Positions 25,339 through 35,561 of a DNA stretch of 64,000 bases are shown here, piece after piece (positions within the stretch are counted from its first letter, which is position 1; every line of letters begins with the position of its first letter). A model generated the notes under the pieces. That model made no database searches and was not told where the DNA came from. It was given only the letters and a program-made list of their open reading frames with translations. This DNA is from Macrolepiota albuminosa. Lineage: Eukaryota > Basidiomycota > Agaricomycetes > Agaricales > Agaricaceae. The position numbers were made by a program, and so were the translations under genes. The stretch covers positions 745,340 to 809,339 of the forward strand of contig JAMWFC010000044.1 of the NCBI GenBank assembly GCA_027475525.1, given 5' to 3'.

Positions 25339-26609
25339 ATGCAGTCCAAAGGTGTGGCGGTCTTTTGGGACTATGGTGAGCCAAATAGGACGTCTTAAGT
25401 CTTGAGCTCATCGTTGGTTTACAGAGAGTTGCGAGGTACCGCCTAGTGCCAATGGATATGATATTGCAAAAAGCATCCGCTCTGTTGCCCTCACCTTTGG
25501 TGTCATTAGGCAGATCAAGGTTTACGTTAATCTGAATGAACCTCGGCTCGCTTTCTTCAAGTTACCTGATATTCGGTCAGACCTTCAAATGTCCGGCGTA
25601 TCAATAGTCGACTGTCCCAAGAACGAAAGTCATGACAACGCGATTGAAATGATGATGCTTGGTAAGTCTCATAATGAATCCTTATGGCTGAATGTTCATC
25701 TCACAATCTATTCCGAAAACAGTTGAAATGTTTGCATACGTCATTGATAATCCTGATCCATCGTTCTCTACAATAATCTTGATATCCGGAAATCGCAACT
25801 TTGTCTATGCAATGTCAACTCTGCGAATGCGAGGATTTAGAATTGTGTTAATTTCGCCGAACACGGTCCATGCAAGTTTGAAAGCCCAGGCATCCGAATG
25901 CCTGGATTGGTGTCTTGATGTTCTATATCCCCATCATATGATATTACAAGACGACCCCTCAGTCGTACAGGTGCCAGATAATAATATTACACCACCCATC
26001 CGGCCTTCTTTAACGGCAACCTTGCCTGACAATATTGATATATCTACATTAGTCTCCCCTGGAAAATCTTCGTCCGCTCCTACACGTGTGACAACGCATT
26101 CTGTTGACCAACTCTCGTCACCAAAGTCATTGTCATCTCAGCCAATAGACCATTCGCTACCTGGTCGAAATAGTCTTCAACCTGCAGATATTACACTGGC
26201 TGCAACACTTGAACGACCCCCTTCAACATCTTTGGTTCTGCCTCCAGATTCTCCAAAGGTGCAATCTCGAGAGGATGCTTCGACCCCGTCTACCCAAGCG
26301 ACTTCAGGAACCACCTCTTCTTCAAAATCAGTTCCAACTCACGGTGCAGCACCAACGGTTCCTGTGATCTATCGACCCTTGGTCGAACTTCTTCAAGCTC
26401 TTCGTGCAAAAGGAGTCATTCAACCACTTCGTTCTCATATTGCTGTAGACCTCATCAAGAAACACCCCAACGTTTACAAAAGTGCAAGCGTCAAGAAATT
26501 CTCGCAGTATGCTCTCAATGCAAAGGCAGCGGGAATAATTGACCTCGGCGGCAAAGATGGTGGCGCTTGGATTAAACTTCGGTCTGAACTGCAAGGTGGC
26601 ACCAGATGA
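25339..26609 (+). CDS. NYN-domain protein with OST-HTH/LOTUS-like C-terminus
   Basis: Three exons (25339-25375, 25425-25661, 25723-26609; introns of 49 and 61 nt) encode 386 aa. The N-terminus VAVFWDYESCEVPPSANGYDI matches the first catalytic-acid motif of the NYN (PIN-like) fold of MARF1/limkain-b1. Further acidic positions in this fold are IVDCPKNESHDNAIEMMML and TIILISGNRNFVYAM; the last has N where many active nucleases have D. After a ~150-residue Ser/Pro-rich linker, residues ~310-386 form a helix-turn-helix-like domain (PLVELLQALRAKG, SHIAVDLIKKHP, SQYALNAKAAGII) resembling OST-HTH/LOTUS modules that bind RNA. The architecture suggests an RNA-decay or RNP factor. This is inferred; nuclease activity is uncertain. 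Confidence 0.8.
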
Positions 26610-26750
26610 CACCATGTAAAAGTAGTTAGCAAGCAAGTTCTATGTTTAGCGACCTTTTGAGTGATAAGGCTATGTACTTGTATGAAACTGATTTGGTGGG
26701 GTTTTTATTAATTTTTTCAAAGCATCAGAACTTGTGGTTCATCTCATCAG

Positions 26751-26869
26751 TCGAATTCGATCAGCCTCAGCTCTGACTCTCAGGCCGAGCAGTTCGCCGA
26801 CACGATTTGGAACCTCTTCCTCGGTGGCTCCAGCTCCACTCGTCCGTGCGGCAGGGCGGTCCTCGATGG
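26751..26869 (+). pseudogene. Orphan exon of a GH18 chitinase
   Basis: A 119-nt exon-like stretch follows an ATCTCATCAG acceptor and ends in a GTGAGT donor. Its frame reads [20 protein letters not shown], then GGSSSTRP and AVLDG, the strand/helix just before the catalytic DxDxE motif of fungal GH18 class III chitinases. The exon carrying the catalytic residues (expected DLDIEGG) is not found downstream, and no other chitinase exon is seen upstream. It is therefore a relic, not a gene. Chitinases of this class cleave chitin in cell-wall remodelling. Confidence 0.72.
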
Positions 26870-27413
26870 GTGAGTACCTCCGCTCCGTCATTTACTTCCA
26901 CCGATCGGGCATTAATAAATAAACGATTATAACCGATGTTTATCTTCCGAATGGTTAATGTCGTACACAAAGCCTATGATTTCTATTTCCGTTTTAGTGT
27001 CCTATCCGAAAACAGACTTCTCTCTTTGTGCTATTTCTTGCCTAACGCTACTGGATCATTGATATTAAGCTATAAGACGAGTGAAGGCTATGTGGCAGGA
27101 CTTAGCCATGGTAAAGCAGGTTATACAACTTTCTCAGGTGATGGAGTCGATTTCTGTTTCCATGACATTTTCCAAACCCATAACCTAGAGAAAGACACAA
27201 ATGACAGGCGGCTCAGTGAAAATGATATCGCATGTTTCATCAACTGTTGTGGGTCGGGGTATATGGAGCAGATTATATAAATAATGTTACGATACAAGCA
27301 TAAAGAAAAACAAAAGATTACTACTAACTAGAAATGCGGCATACCTGAAGGAAGGTGTAGAATCCATTCGACAAAAATAAAATTTCACGAAACAAAAAGA
27401 GAGACTGTTATAA
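26870..27413. other. Region after the chitinase relic, no supported gene
   Basis: A 114-aa frame with an ATG at 26936 is open to 27280 on the plus strand, but it shows no family resemblance and begins in the apparent intron of the relic. The rest is AT-rich 3' flank of the minus-strand partial gene. Confidence 0.35.
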
Positions 27414-27492
27414 TTATTCCTCGTCAGATTCATCAGGGGGTCCTCCACTGATATCAACTTTCCCCTTCTCATCCATATGCGCGTTCTCATAG
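27414..27492 (-). CDS. C-terminal end of an unidentified gene, cut by a sequence gap
   Basis: Twenty-five in-frame codons run out of the N gap and end at TAA (27414-27416): YENAHMDEKGKVDISGG followed by an acidic DESDEE tail. The hydrophilic acidic end looks like real coding sequence, but too little is left to name the protein. Everything upstream is in or beyond the gap. Confidence 0.5.
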
Positions 27493-27592
27493 NNNNNNNN
27501 NNNNNNNNNNNNNNNNNNNNNNNNNNNNNNNNNNNNNNNNNNNNNNNNNNNNNNNNNNNNNNNNNNNNNNNNNNNNNNNNNNNNNNNNNNNN
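27493..27592. other. Assembly gap (100 N)
   Basis: Exactly 100 N, a conventional placeholder for unknown size. It separates gene space from transposon space, and the missing 3' LTR of gypsy-1 should lie here. Confidence 0.98.
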
Positions 27593-28874
27593 CTCCTGGT
27601 CTTTGTGCTGATCTCGGTGCAGTGCCTGCACTGCGCCCGGCACGTGGTGCCTTGCCTGTTCGAGGTTCCGGGCCCCTCGTCCTGCCGCGATACATCCGTC
27701 TGCGAGGCCTGCCATCAGAACCATGAGTGGTGCTCCGTGTCGGCGCTGTGGAGGGCGCGGTGTGTCTTCCGGGAGCAGGGGTGGCCGCTGGCTGGGGTTA
27801 CTCGGAGGATAGGAGTGGAGGATCGGGACTGGGTGGTGGAGCCGGTGGGGGCGGAGTCCGCGGCGCCCGCTGAGGCACCCAGTGGGGAGTCGGGGGGTCA
27901 AGGGGTCGTTCGGGTGGGGGGCCGGGGGCGGCCCGTGGTCCTGATCACCCGTCAGGTGACCCGGGCTGGGGCCAGCAGTCACGAGGGTCGCGGGGGGTGC
28001 CCCGACAAGGGGAAGAGGCGGGCGTCGCCTAATCCCTCCCCGGGGCCTTCTAAGAGGGCGCGTCTGCCTGCGGAAACCCTGCCCCAGACTCCCCCAGCGC
28101 GCCTCTCCCCGGCGACGTTCTCTCCCCTGTCCGGGCGACCGCTGGACGTTGAAGTGAGGGCTCTGCAGGAGCGCCTCGAGCAGGCCGACCGGGAGCGGGG
28201 GGAGCGCGAGGAGGGGGCGAGGGAGGAGGCGGCACTCTGGAGGAGGCTGGAGGAGGACCGCGAGATGGCCCTCCGGGAGCTGGAGGAGGCGAGGGTGGCC
28301 CGAGGGGGAGCTGAGGCTCAGCTGGACGCCATGAGGGCCAGGCTGGGGCAGGGGGTTGGGCTCCAGGCGAGGGTGGCCCGAGGGGAGCTGAGGCTCAGCT
28401 GAACGCCATGAGGGCCAGGCTGGGGCAGGGGGTTGGGCTCCCGGAGCGAGGTCCCTCGAGCCCAGGGTTGGTCGAGGCCTTGCGCCGGGACGTGGTCATT
28501 GGGCGCATGGCCTCCTTGAGTGAGTGTCCCTCCTTTCATGCCTAGGTCATACTAATATTTCCAGGCTGGGCTCGGGAGCACCATCTGCTCCTCGACGGGG
28601 CCGCCGCGGCACTCGCGTCTCTCCAAGAGGGGCTACGGTTGGATGCGGGGAGCCTCAGGGTGGAGCGGGGTCTAGATTTGCTGGGGAGGCTGGTGGGCGC
28701 GCACCGCCGGAGGAACGTCCCAGCCCCGGGATCGTGGTTTGAGCGCATTTTGGACGAGGGCGAGCAGCTCCCGTCTTGGGAGCAGCTGGCCGAGGAGGTG
28801 TTGCGAGAGCACGGTCCAGAGGGGGTGGGGGAGGATTTCCGGGGTTGGCCGAGGGGAGGGGGGGGTGAGGGTGA
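27593..28874 (+). CDS. Gypsy-1 antisense gene: Cys-rich/coiled-coil protein (partial)
   Basis: A plus-strand gene, opposite to gypsy-1, open from the gap. The first visible part has paired cysteines (CLHC, then CRDTSVCEAC, then C) spaced like a zinc-binding module. A Pro-rich basic linker and a Glu/Arg-rich heptad region (EVRALQERLEQADRERGERE) follow. An intron with donor GTGAGT near 28510 and acceptor TTTCCAG near 28563 leads to a second exon with SWEQLAEEVLREH. Two 77-bp-period duplications (28,291 and 28,805) break the frame as assembled. The start codon is in the gap. The layout matches the antisense gene of gypsy-2, so the two probably belong to one family; its function is unknown. Confidence 0.65.
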
Positions 28875-29229
28875 GGTGTTGTGAGAGCACGGTCCAGAGG
28901 GGGTGGGGAGGATTTCCGGGGTTGGCCGAGGGGAGGGGGGGTGAGGGTGATTCGGGGCCCCAGATCTAGGGGCCCCCGTTTTCTTGCCGTTTGCCGGTTT
29001 CCTGGTCCGTAGCTGTAACTATAATGTATCTCCCAGAAAATGTATATATTCGGCCGTCGTACTCGAAATGTAAGTAAAGTGGTAGGAAAAACAAGAAAGT
29101 GTACCTTGCCCAGAATCTGGGGCGTTACTGTGAAGAAAGTACTAAAGAGAGTAAGATCTAGAAAGGGAAAGCAGAAAATATACATGGGAGTTGAATCCCT
29201 ACTGAGCCCAGAGGCGGGGGTTACGCCCA
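28875..29229. other. Spacer between gypsy-1 antisense gene and integrase end
   Basis: This holds the second copy of a 77-bp-period duplication and then ~250 bp of AT-richer sequence with no recognised feature. Transcripts of the two opposing genes would converge here. Confidence 0.4.
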
Positions 29230-29880
29230 CTACTGCCGTCTGTGAGTCCTGCGCCCGGGGAGGTCGTTTCCCGGGTGCCGTTGTTGAAAGTCCCGGAGTT
29301 TGTCGAGGGCGCCTTCGAGGTTTCGGCGCGGTTCCCAAGTGTCGTCTTCCGGGCCGTATCCCTTCCACCGTACGAGGAAGTGGGGTCGTCCACGAATGTT
29401 CCGGGAGTCGAGGATGTCTTCAACTTTGTAGTGGTACTCGTCCTCGACCTCGACCGGGGGAGGGGGCTCGGGGCGCTGTTTGGGGAAAGGATCCGGGGGG
29501 TGTCGTTCCAGGAGGCGGACGTGGAATACCGGGTGCAGACCTTTTAGTCCCGGGGGGAGCTCGATCTTGTAGGCGTGGGATGAGACCTTCTTCAATATTT
29601 TGAACGGGCCGAGACGCTTGTGATCGAGTTTTGGGGAGGGCCGGCGGGTGCGGAGGTGTCGCCGATCTAACCATACCTTTGTCCCAGGGGCCCAGTCGGG
29701 GGTGTCTTCCCGTTTCCGGTCGGCGTGTTTCGCGTAGGCCCGGTTCGCGATGTCGATCTCTTCCGGCCCAGTCGGGGGGTGTCTTCCCGTTTCCGGTCGG
29801 CGTGTTTCGCGTAGGCCCGGTTCGCGATGTCGATCTCTTCCTGGAGAAACTCGTGAAGGGATTGGAGATCCCAGGCGACC
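29230..29880 (-). pseudogene. Integrase C-terminus with chromodomain (gypsy-1)
   Basis: The frame starts around [13 protein letters not shown], continues [15 protein letters not shown], then [18 protein letters not shown] and [13 protein letters not shown] (the GPF/LHPVFH module of chromoviral integrases), and ends with the chromodomain [31 protein letters not shown]. The chromodomain directs integration to marked chromatin. The zinc-binding and DDE core domains that should precede it are absent. A 77-bp duplication near 29,691-29,840 splits the assembled frame. Confidence 0.88.
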
Positions 29881-29939
29881 TTGGGGGTTGGGGGTTTCGC
29901 CGGAAGGCCAAGGGGGTCCTCCTCTAGAGTTCCAGGGGG

Positions 29940-32900
29940 GTCGGGAATTCAAATACTTGCTGCGGTCTTCCCAGTAGCGCTGGTCGATCTGCATGACGAG
30001 GGCTTTGTACCCGTCGTAGGAGGGTTGCTTCGGGGCGAGTCGGAGGACGTCCTTAATGCGTTGTGGCAGGGCGCGGCGGAGGGCGTACCGGAGGGCGCTG
30101 TAGTTCCAACCTGTTTCATAAGCTTCCTTCTCAAAACGTACGGTAAAGGTGGTGAAACGTTCTTCCGAGCGCATCCAGAGATTGAAGAGGTTGTCCTCGG
30201 CCTCGGCCACGGTGTCGTAGATTCCGAACTTCCCAGAGAACTTGTCGACGAAGGCTTGCCAGCGAGCGAGTGCCGGGTTGTTGGGGTCGAACTGGATGAG
30301 GGCCGTGTAGTGATCGAAGGCGATCCCAAGGCTTGCCAGCGAGCGAGTGCCGGGTTGTTGGGGTCGAACTGGATGAGGGCCGTGTAGTGATCGAAGGCGA
30401 TCCCTGGAGGTACGATGCGGCAAAGGCCACCTGGGAGCTGTCAACCTGAAACGTGAGCGGCTTTGCCTGAAATGTATTGAGACACTGAGTGAGGAAGGTA
30501 CGCCATTTTCGGGGGTCTCGGCCCGTGAAAGCGTCGGGCTTTTGGATGTCCAATCGTCCTTCGCGGGCGAGGGCGTCGCGAGCGGTCTTCCCAGTAGCGC
30601 TGGTCGATCTGCATGACGAGGGCTTTGTACCCGTCGTAGGAGGGTTGCTTCGGGGCGAGTCGGAGGACGTCCTTAATGCGTTGTGGCAGGGCGCGGCGGA
30701 GGGCGTACCGGAGGGCGCTGTAGTTCCAACCTGTTTCATAAGCTTCCTTCTCAAAACGTACGGTAAAGGTGGTGAAACGTTCTTCCGAGCGCATCCAGAG
30801 ATTGAAGAGGTTGTCCTCGGCCTCGGCCACGGTGTCGTAGATTCCGAACTTCCCAGAGAACTTGTCGACGAAGGCTTGCCAGCGAGCGAGTGCCGGGTTG
30901 TTGGGGTCGAACTGGATGAGGGCCGTGTAGTGATCGAAGGCGATCCCCTGGAGGTACGATGCGGCAAAGGCCACCTGGGAGCTGTCAACCTGAAACGTGA
31001 GCGGCTTTGCCTGAAATGTATTGAGACACTGAGTGAGGAAGGTACGCCATTTTCGGGGGTCTCGGCCCGTGAAAGCGTCGGGCTTTTGGATGTCCAATCG
31101 TCCTTCGCGGGCGAGGGCGTCGCGAGCGTCGTCCGGTCCGGCAGCGTTACGGGGAGGAGGGCCAGCATTGTAATAATAGTAGTAATGATTACCCCCCCCT
31201 CCTTGAGGAGGAAAAGCACCAAGGGCGGAGCCCCACCCGCCGGGAGGTCCTCCTCCGGGTGGCTCACCTGGGGGTCCACGCCCAGGAGGCCCGTTGTCCC
31301 AAGGGGGTTCGTTCCTGCCAGGAGGGGGCCCGGGTCTCCACGCAGGGAGTGGCGGAGGTGGAGGGCCTGGGGGTCGTCCTCGAGGTTCAGCTGGGGGTGG
31401 CGGAGGTGGTCGGGGAGGGTTCGGCGGTGTCGGGTCGGGCGGAGGGGGGTCGGGTGCTGGGTCGGGTACTGGGTTGCGCGGGGGACGTTCAACCCGGGAG
31501 GGTCGTGCTTGTATCGGGGAGGGGGGTCGGGTGCTGGGTCGGGTACTGGGTTGCGCGGGGGACGTTCAACCCGGGAGGGTCGTGCTTGTATCGGGAGTCG
31601 CGGGGGGTTTCGTAGGTCGAAGTGGGGTGGTGGATCGCGGCGGAAGTTGCGTTCCGGAGGGACCGGGGCTGACGTAGGGGGCGGTACCGGGACGGGCGCG
31701 GGCGCGGGACGTGGTTCGTTGTTGCCATGCGTAAGCTCATCAATGTAGCACAGCGTGTCGCCCGTGCTAGGGGTGTCCGTGCGGGGTCTGCCGGGGTTCG
31801 CCGGGGCTGGGGGTCGGGCGTTGTCTGTTCGCAGGAGGGGTTCCAGGGGTCTTTGGGGCTGTCCCCAGGTCTCGAAGGTACTAGGGACGGAGTTAGCCCT
31901 GCGGCGAGTTGACAAGCCTACCATGCAGGCTGCGGGTTGATTGAAGAGGCCTCCAGCCAGGTTGAGGGACCGTAATATGGCTGAGGCGTTCTGCCGTTCT
32001 TTCCGTTGTCGTTGCTCCGGAGTGGGGACCGTGGGGGCTGCCAGGACTGCTGGGGCCGGTTCCGGGGGTTCCTGTCGAATGTGAATCGAGCGACCTGGGT
32101 CCGCAGGGTCGTTGATGGGCCGGGGGGAGGGGGACGCGTGGACTTTGTCGAGCAGTTGCTGTAACTCTTCCCGGAGGATCGTATTGCGCCTATACTTTAC
32201 CATGGTTTGCTCCGGGAGTTCCCCTCGCGTGAGGCAATCCCCGAATTCGACCAGGCAGTGAGCCCATTCCTCCGGAGTGCCTTCGAAGTCGTCGTGTCCG
32301 AATTCCACGAGCAGCGTCCTGGTCCGTTGCGCGAAGTCCTCTGGTGAGATCCTGAGGGAGCGGAGTACCTCGTCCCGTTGCCGTTCGTACTCCTCGAGGC
32401 GTCGTCGTCCCATTGGCGAGGGAGGGGTTCGAGCGGGTGGAGCGGCGGCCGGGTAATGACGGGGGGGATAGTCGGGGTAGGGGGGTCCTCGGGGTTCTCG
32501 GGGTTGGGGGACGGGGCGCTGATAACCGTAGTAGGGGGTGGGTGCGAAGGGGCCCTCGCTGGGGGGAATCGGTCTCGGGGTTGGGGGACGGGGCGCTGAT
32601 AACCGTAGTAGGGGGTGGGTGCGAAGGGGCCCTCGCTGGGGGGAATCGGACAAGGTCCACTGGGTACAGGTGGGGTCTCCGGCAGGCCCCCAGGGATGCT
32701 CCGGTACGAGGGGACCTCCACGGGTCGTGCCATGGCTAAGTTGGGTGGAGGGGCCCAGCTGGCTGAGGGCCCCAGATCATAGAGGGATGGGTCGGGGGCC
32801 CAGTGGCCATGGCTAAGTTGGGTGGAGGGGCCCAGCTGGCTGAGGGCCCCAGATCATAGAGGGATGGGTCGGGGGCCCAGTGGCGGTGGAGGTAGGGAGG

Positions 32901-33023
32901 TTCGTATGGGAGGGGTGGATAGACGGGGCGGGGGGTCTGCGCGGAGTAGTGATCGGGTACTGGGCGACTGTAAGGGTCGGTCTGGTACCCCGTGGGGTAG
33001 TAAGTGTGAGTATACATAGCCAT
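29940..33023 (-). pseudogene. Gag of gypsy-1, frame broken by duplications
   Basis: It begins at ATG 33023 (MAMYTHTYYP) just inside the LTR. A Pro/Tyr/Arg-rich N-terminal part includes SIHIRQEPPEP. The structured capsid region follows: [75 protein letters not shown]. This is the retrotrans_gag type of Ty3/gypsy. Duplications with the 77-bp period near 32,731, 32,496, 31,441 and 30,251 shift the frame. The capsid core appears twice because of the ~540-bp tandem copy. No zinc knuckle was seen before the deletion junction. Confidence 0.85.
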
Positions 33024-33043
33024 CAAGAACGGTGTAAGGAGGG

Positions 33044-33056
33044 AGTCTTGATATTA
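33044..33056 (-). promoter_or_regulatory. Self-priming primer-binding site of gypsy-1
   Basis: Immediately inside the LTR the minus strand reads AATATCAAGACT. This is perfectly complementary (12 nt) to minus-strand LTR sequence at 33422-33433, downstream of a TATA-like element. In Tf1/sushi chromoviruses the 5' end of the element's own mRNA pairs with such a PBS and primes reverse transcription. There is no tRNA-like TGG start here. Confidence 0.65.
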
Positions 33057-33798
33057 TGTCAGGTTTCGCTGAGTCGGGGGCCTTCCGGGAAAGCAACGCC
33101 CTTACGATGCAGACTTGACCTACGAGTACTCAGGTGTCTGGAACTCCGAGGCTAGGGCTCCGGGGTTCAAGACGGGGACAGGGGTAATCCCAGGATAGGG
33201 GACTAGAGTCCGGAGGTTTTGGGTTGGAGGTAACTGGAGTTAGGGGGGGTCGAGTCGTGAACCGGAGGTTCTAAGACGAGACCAAGTTAGTAACTTAAGG
33301 GTCGCGAAGTGCGTACCAAAGCTTAGAGCACGCGAATACTAAGGCGTGCCAGTCGAAGCGTACCAAACAAGGCGTACCAGTCAAGCAGAGGGCACGCAAT
33401 ATCCAAAGTAACAGTGTATGCAATATCAAGACTAGCGAATACAACAAGGAACTACGCTATAAGTACTACGGGACCCGGTCTCGGGGTTCCGGGGTGTCTG
33501 GGATGGGCTCCGGGGGTCATTGAGTAGCGGCAGGGGCTGTATACCGGGATCGCGCGTGTGGGGCGCGCGATCAATTGGCGCGGAGGGAGCTATGATGCAT
33601 GATGCGTGATAGCCGGAAATGGGCTGCGTGATCCGGTCGTTGATCGGGGCTGGTGGCGGCTGATGGCGGTCCTTGATGCGCGTGATGGCGGTGTCGGCGG
33701 TCGTGATGGCGGGGCGTGTCCTGTGGGGTCGGAGGGAGGGTCCCGGATGGTGTTCCGGGGGTGTCCTGGGGTGGGCCCGGAGGGGAGGGGTCATGACA
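33057..33798 (-). repeat. 5' LTR of gypsy-1 (742 bp)
   Basis: Bounded by inverted TGTCA/TGACA ends. The boundaries are confirmed by a mutated copy elsewhere in the window flanked by a perfect 5-bp target duplication. On the minus strand a TATA-like CTTATAG (33457-33463) lies about 25-30 nt before AGTCTTGATATT (33422-33433), the predicted RNA 5' end. Confidence 0.85.
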
Positions 33799-33889
33799 CT
33801 GGCTGCATCCAGAATTCAGTGGATGTAGGCAGCTCAGGCCATTGTGATCCCATCTCAGTCTCATGTTCCTTTACCTAGGCTGTCTTTTG

Positions 33890-35380
33890 AGGTACTTAGA
33901 TGATTGAGGACAATAACATGACCCTGCTCTCTGCTTTTGCCGCTGTTTTTTGAGCAAAAACTGGCCTGGGAAAGGGCACTGTGGGGAGGATCAGCAAAGA
34001 ACTAGAGAGCAACAAGGAGAATCATCCTGAAGATCATCCTTCCAAGCTTACAGCACATGACAAATAGTCTATTATTCATCAAATTACTACTAGGAAGCTG
34101 GATAATGCTGTTCTCCTTCCAAGCTTACAGCACATGACAAATAGTCTATTATTCATCAAATTACTACTAGGAAGCTGGATAATGCTGTTCAGGCTACAGA
34201 GTTCATTAATTCTGTTATCTCCAGTCCTGTCAATCCTCAGACAGTCAGGAATGCATTGAAGGAGGCAGGTTTTTGCTCAGCAACAAAGAAAAAAGTTCCT
34301 ATGCCCAAGGCTGCTCATCATGAAAACTGGCTCAAGTTTGCTCAGTATCATGAAAACTGGACAGTGGAGGATTGGAAAAGGGTTTTGTAGAGTGACGAGA
34401 CAAAGATCAATCAGATTGGATCAGATGGGAAGATATATGTGTGGAAAATTCCAGGAGAACCACTATCTGACTGCATCACTATACCAACTTTCAAGCATAG
34501 AGGAGGAAACAATTTAATGGTATGGGGCTGCATAAATTGGAATGGAGTAGGAAAGCTCATAGAAGTTCAGGGAAAGATGGATGCTGCACAGTATTGTGAG
34601 ATTTTGGATGAGGAAGTGGTGGAAAGCTTTGAGAAGTTGGAAATAGAGGAGGAAGGATAATATTTGTTCTTTTCAGCAGGACAACAACTCAAAACACACC
34701 ACCAAATGGGCAACAACCTGGTTTTCTGACAACAACATCATTGTAATATCCTGGCCTGCCCAATCCCCTAATCCCCTGACCTCAATCCCATTGAACACCT
34801 CTGGATTTACCTCAAGTGCAAACTTTTGGAGTGTGAGGTACCCTCTAAAGGAATGCATAAGTTGTGGGAGAGAGTGATCAAAGAATGTAATGAGATACCA
34901 CCAGAGGTATGTCAAAGCCTCATAGAGAGCATGCCTAGAAGGATCAAAGCAGTTATAAAGGAAAATGGAGGCCATACCAAGTACTAGATATGAAAATTAG
35001 AGTAAATTAGAGTGGGTCAAAAAACTGCCCCAATGATTGAATATTTTGTTTGATTTATTAATAAGCAAGTTCTTGTTCACATCACATGATCTATACATCA
35101 TTATGAAGCCAGGATGCAGTTGTATGCCATGTGATTTTCTACAAAGTTCTTGTTCACATCACATGATCTATACATCATTATGAAGCCAGGATGCAGTTGT
35201 ATGCCATGTGATTTTCTACAATTTTCTGCTTAGGTAATTGTTGCACACCATGTGAATCTTTCCAAAAAGGCCAAACATTGGGGCAGTTTTTTGAGCCAGT
35301 GTATATTTAGGTAATTGTTGCACACCATGTGAATCTTTCCAAAAAGGCCAAACATTGGGGCAGTTTTTTGAGCCAGTGTA
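33890..35380 (+). mobile_element. Tc1/mariner element copy 1, 5'-truncated
   Basis: The transposase relic spans about 33,950-34,987. It includes the N-terminal HTH region (NPQTVRNALKEAGF), DETKINQIGSDGK with the first catalytic Asp, MVWGCINWNGVGKL, the DLNPIEHLW signature before the last acidic residue, and a KAVIK end. Stops and frameshifts interrupt it, and 77-bp-period duplications start at 34,038, 35,068 and 35,231. The right inverted repeat ends in the CTGCCCCAAT/TTTTTTGAGCCAGTGTA module at 35,380. No matching left repeat is present next to gypsy-1. Confidence 0.85.
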
Positions 35381-35561
35381 TATGCCCACAAGTGTGATGG
35401 CTTCAGGCTTAGTCAATGCTGGAGGTGTCAAATTAGATTCTGTCAGGGGACTTCTCATTTCTTCCCTCTTTCACTCTTTATTTCTTTACTCTCCTTTTAT
35501 CTATTTTCTTATTTCTTCTGTCATTCTTTCACTTTACTGTTTCTATAATTTCAATGCTATC
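35381..35561. other. Short spacer between two Tc1/mariner copies
   Basis: CT-rich sequence without recognised content. Confidence 0.4.

Larger units (their letters stand above)
27593..33798 (-). mobile_element. Gypsy-1: chromodomain Ty3/gypsy retrotransposon, internally deleted
   Basis: Read on the minus strand it has a 5' LTR (33057-33798), a self-priming-type PBS, Gag, then directly the C-terminal part of integrase with a chromodomain. An opposing gene follows and the element runs into the N gap. Protease, RT, RNase H and the integrase catalytic core are missing between about 29,940 and 29,880. Base composition is very GC- and CpG-rich, unlike the neighbouring repeats, which suggests a recent or little-mutated copy. 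Several 77-bp duplications and one ~540-bp duplication (29,962-30,581 repeated at 30,582-31,125) disturb the assembled sequence. Confidence 0.85.

Noticed and set aside
31259..32739. Gly/Arg-rich plus-strand frames in gypsy-1
   Set aside because: Shadows of the Pro-rich gag on the minus strand in very GC-rich sequence.
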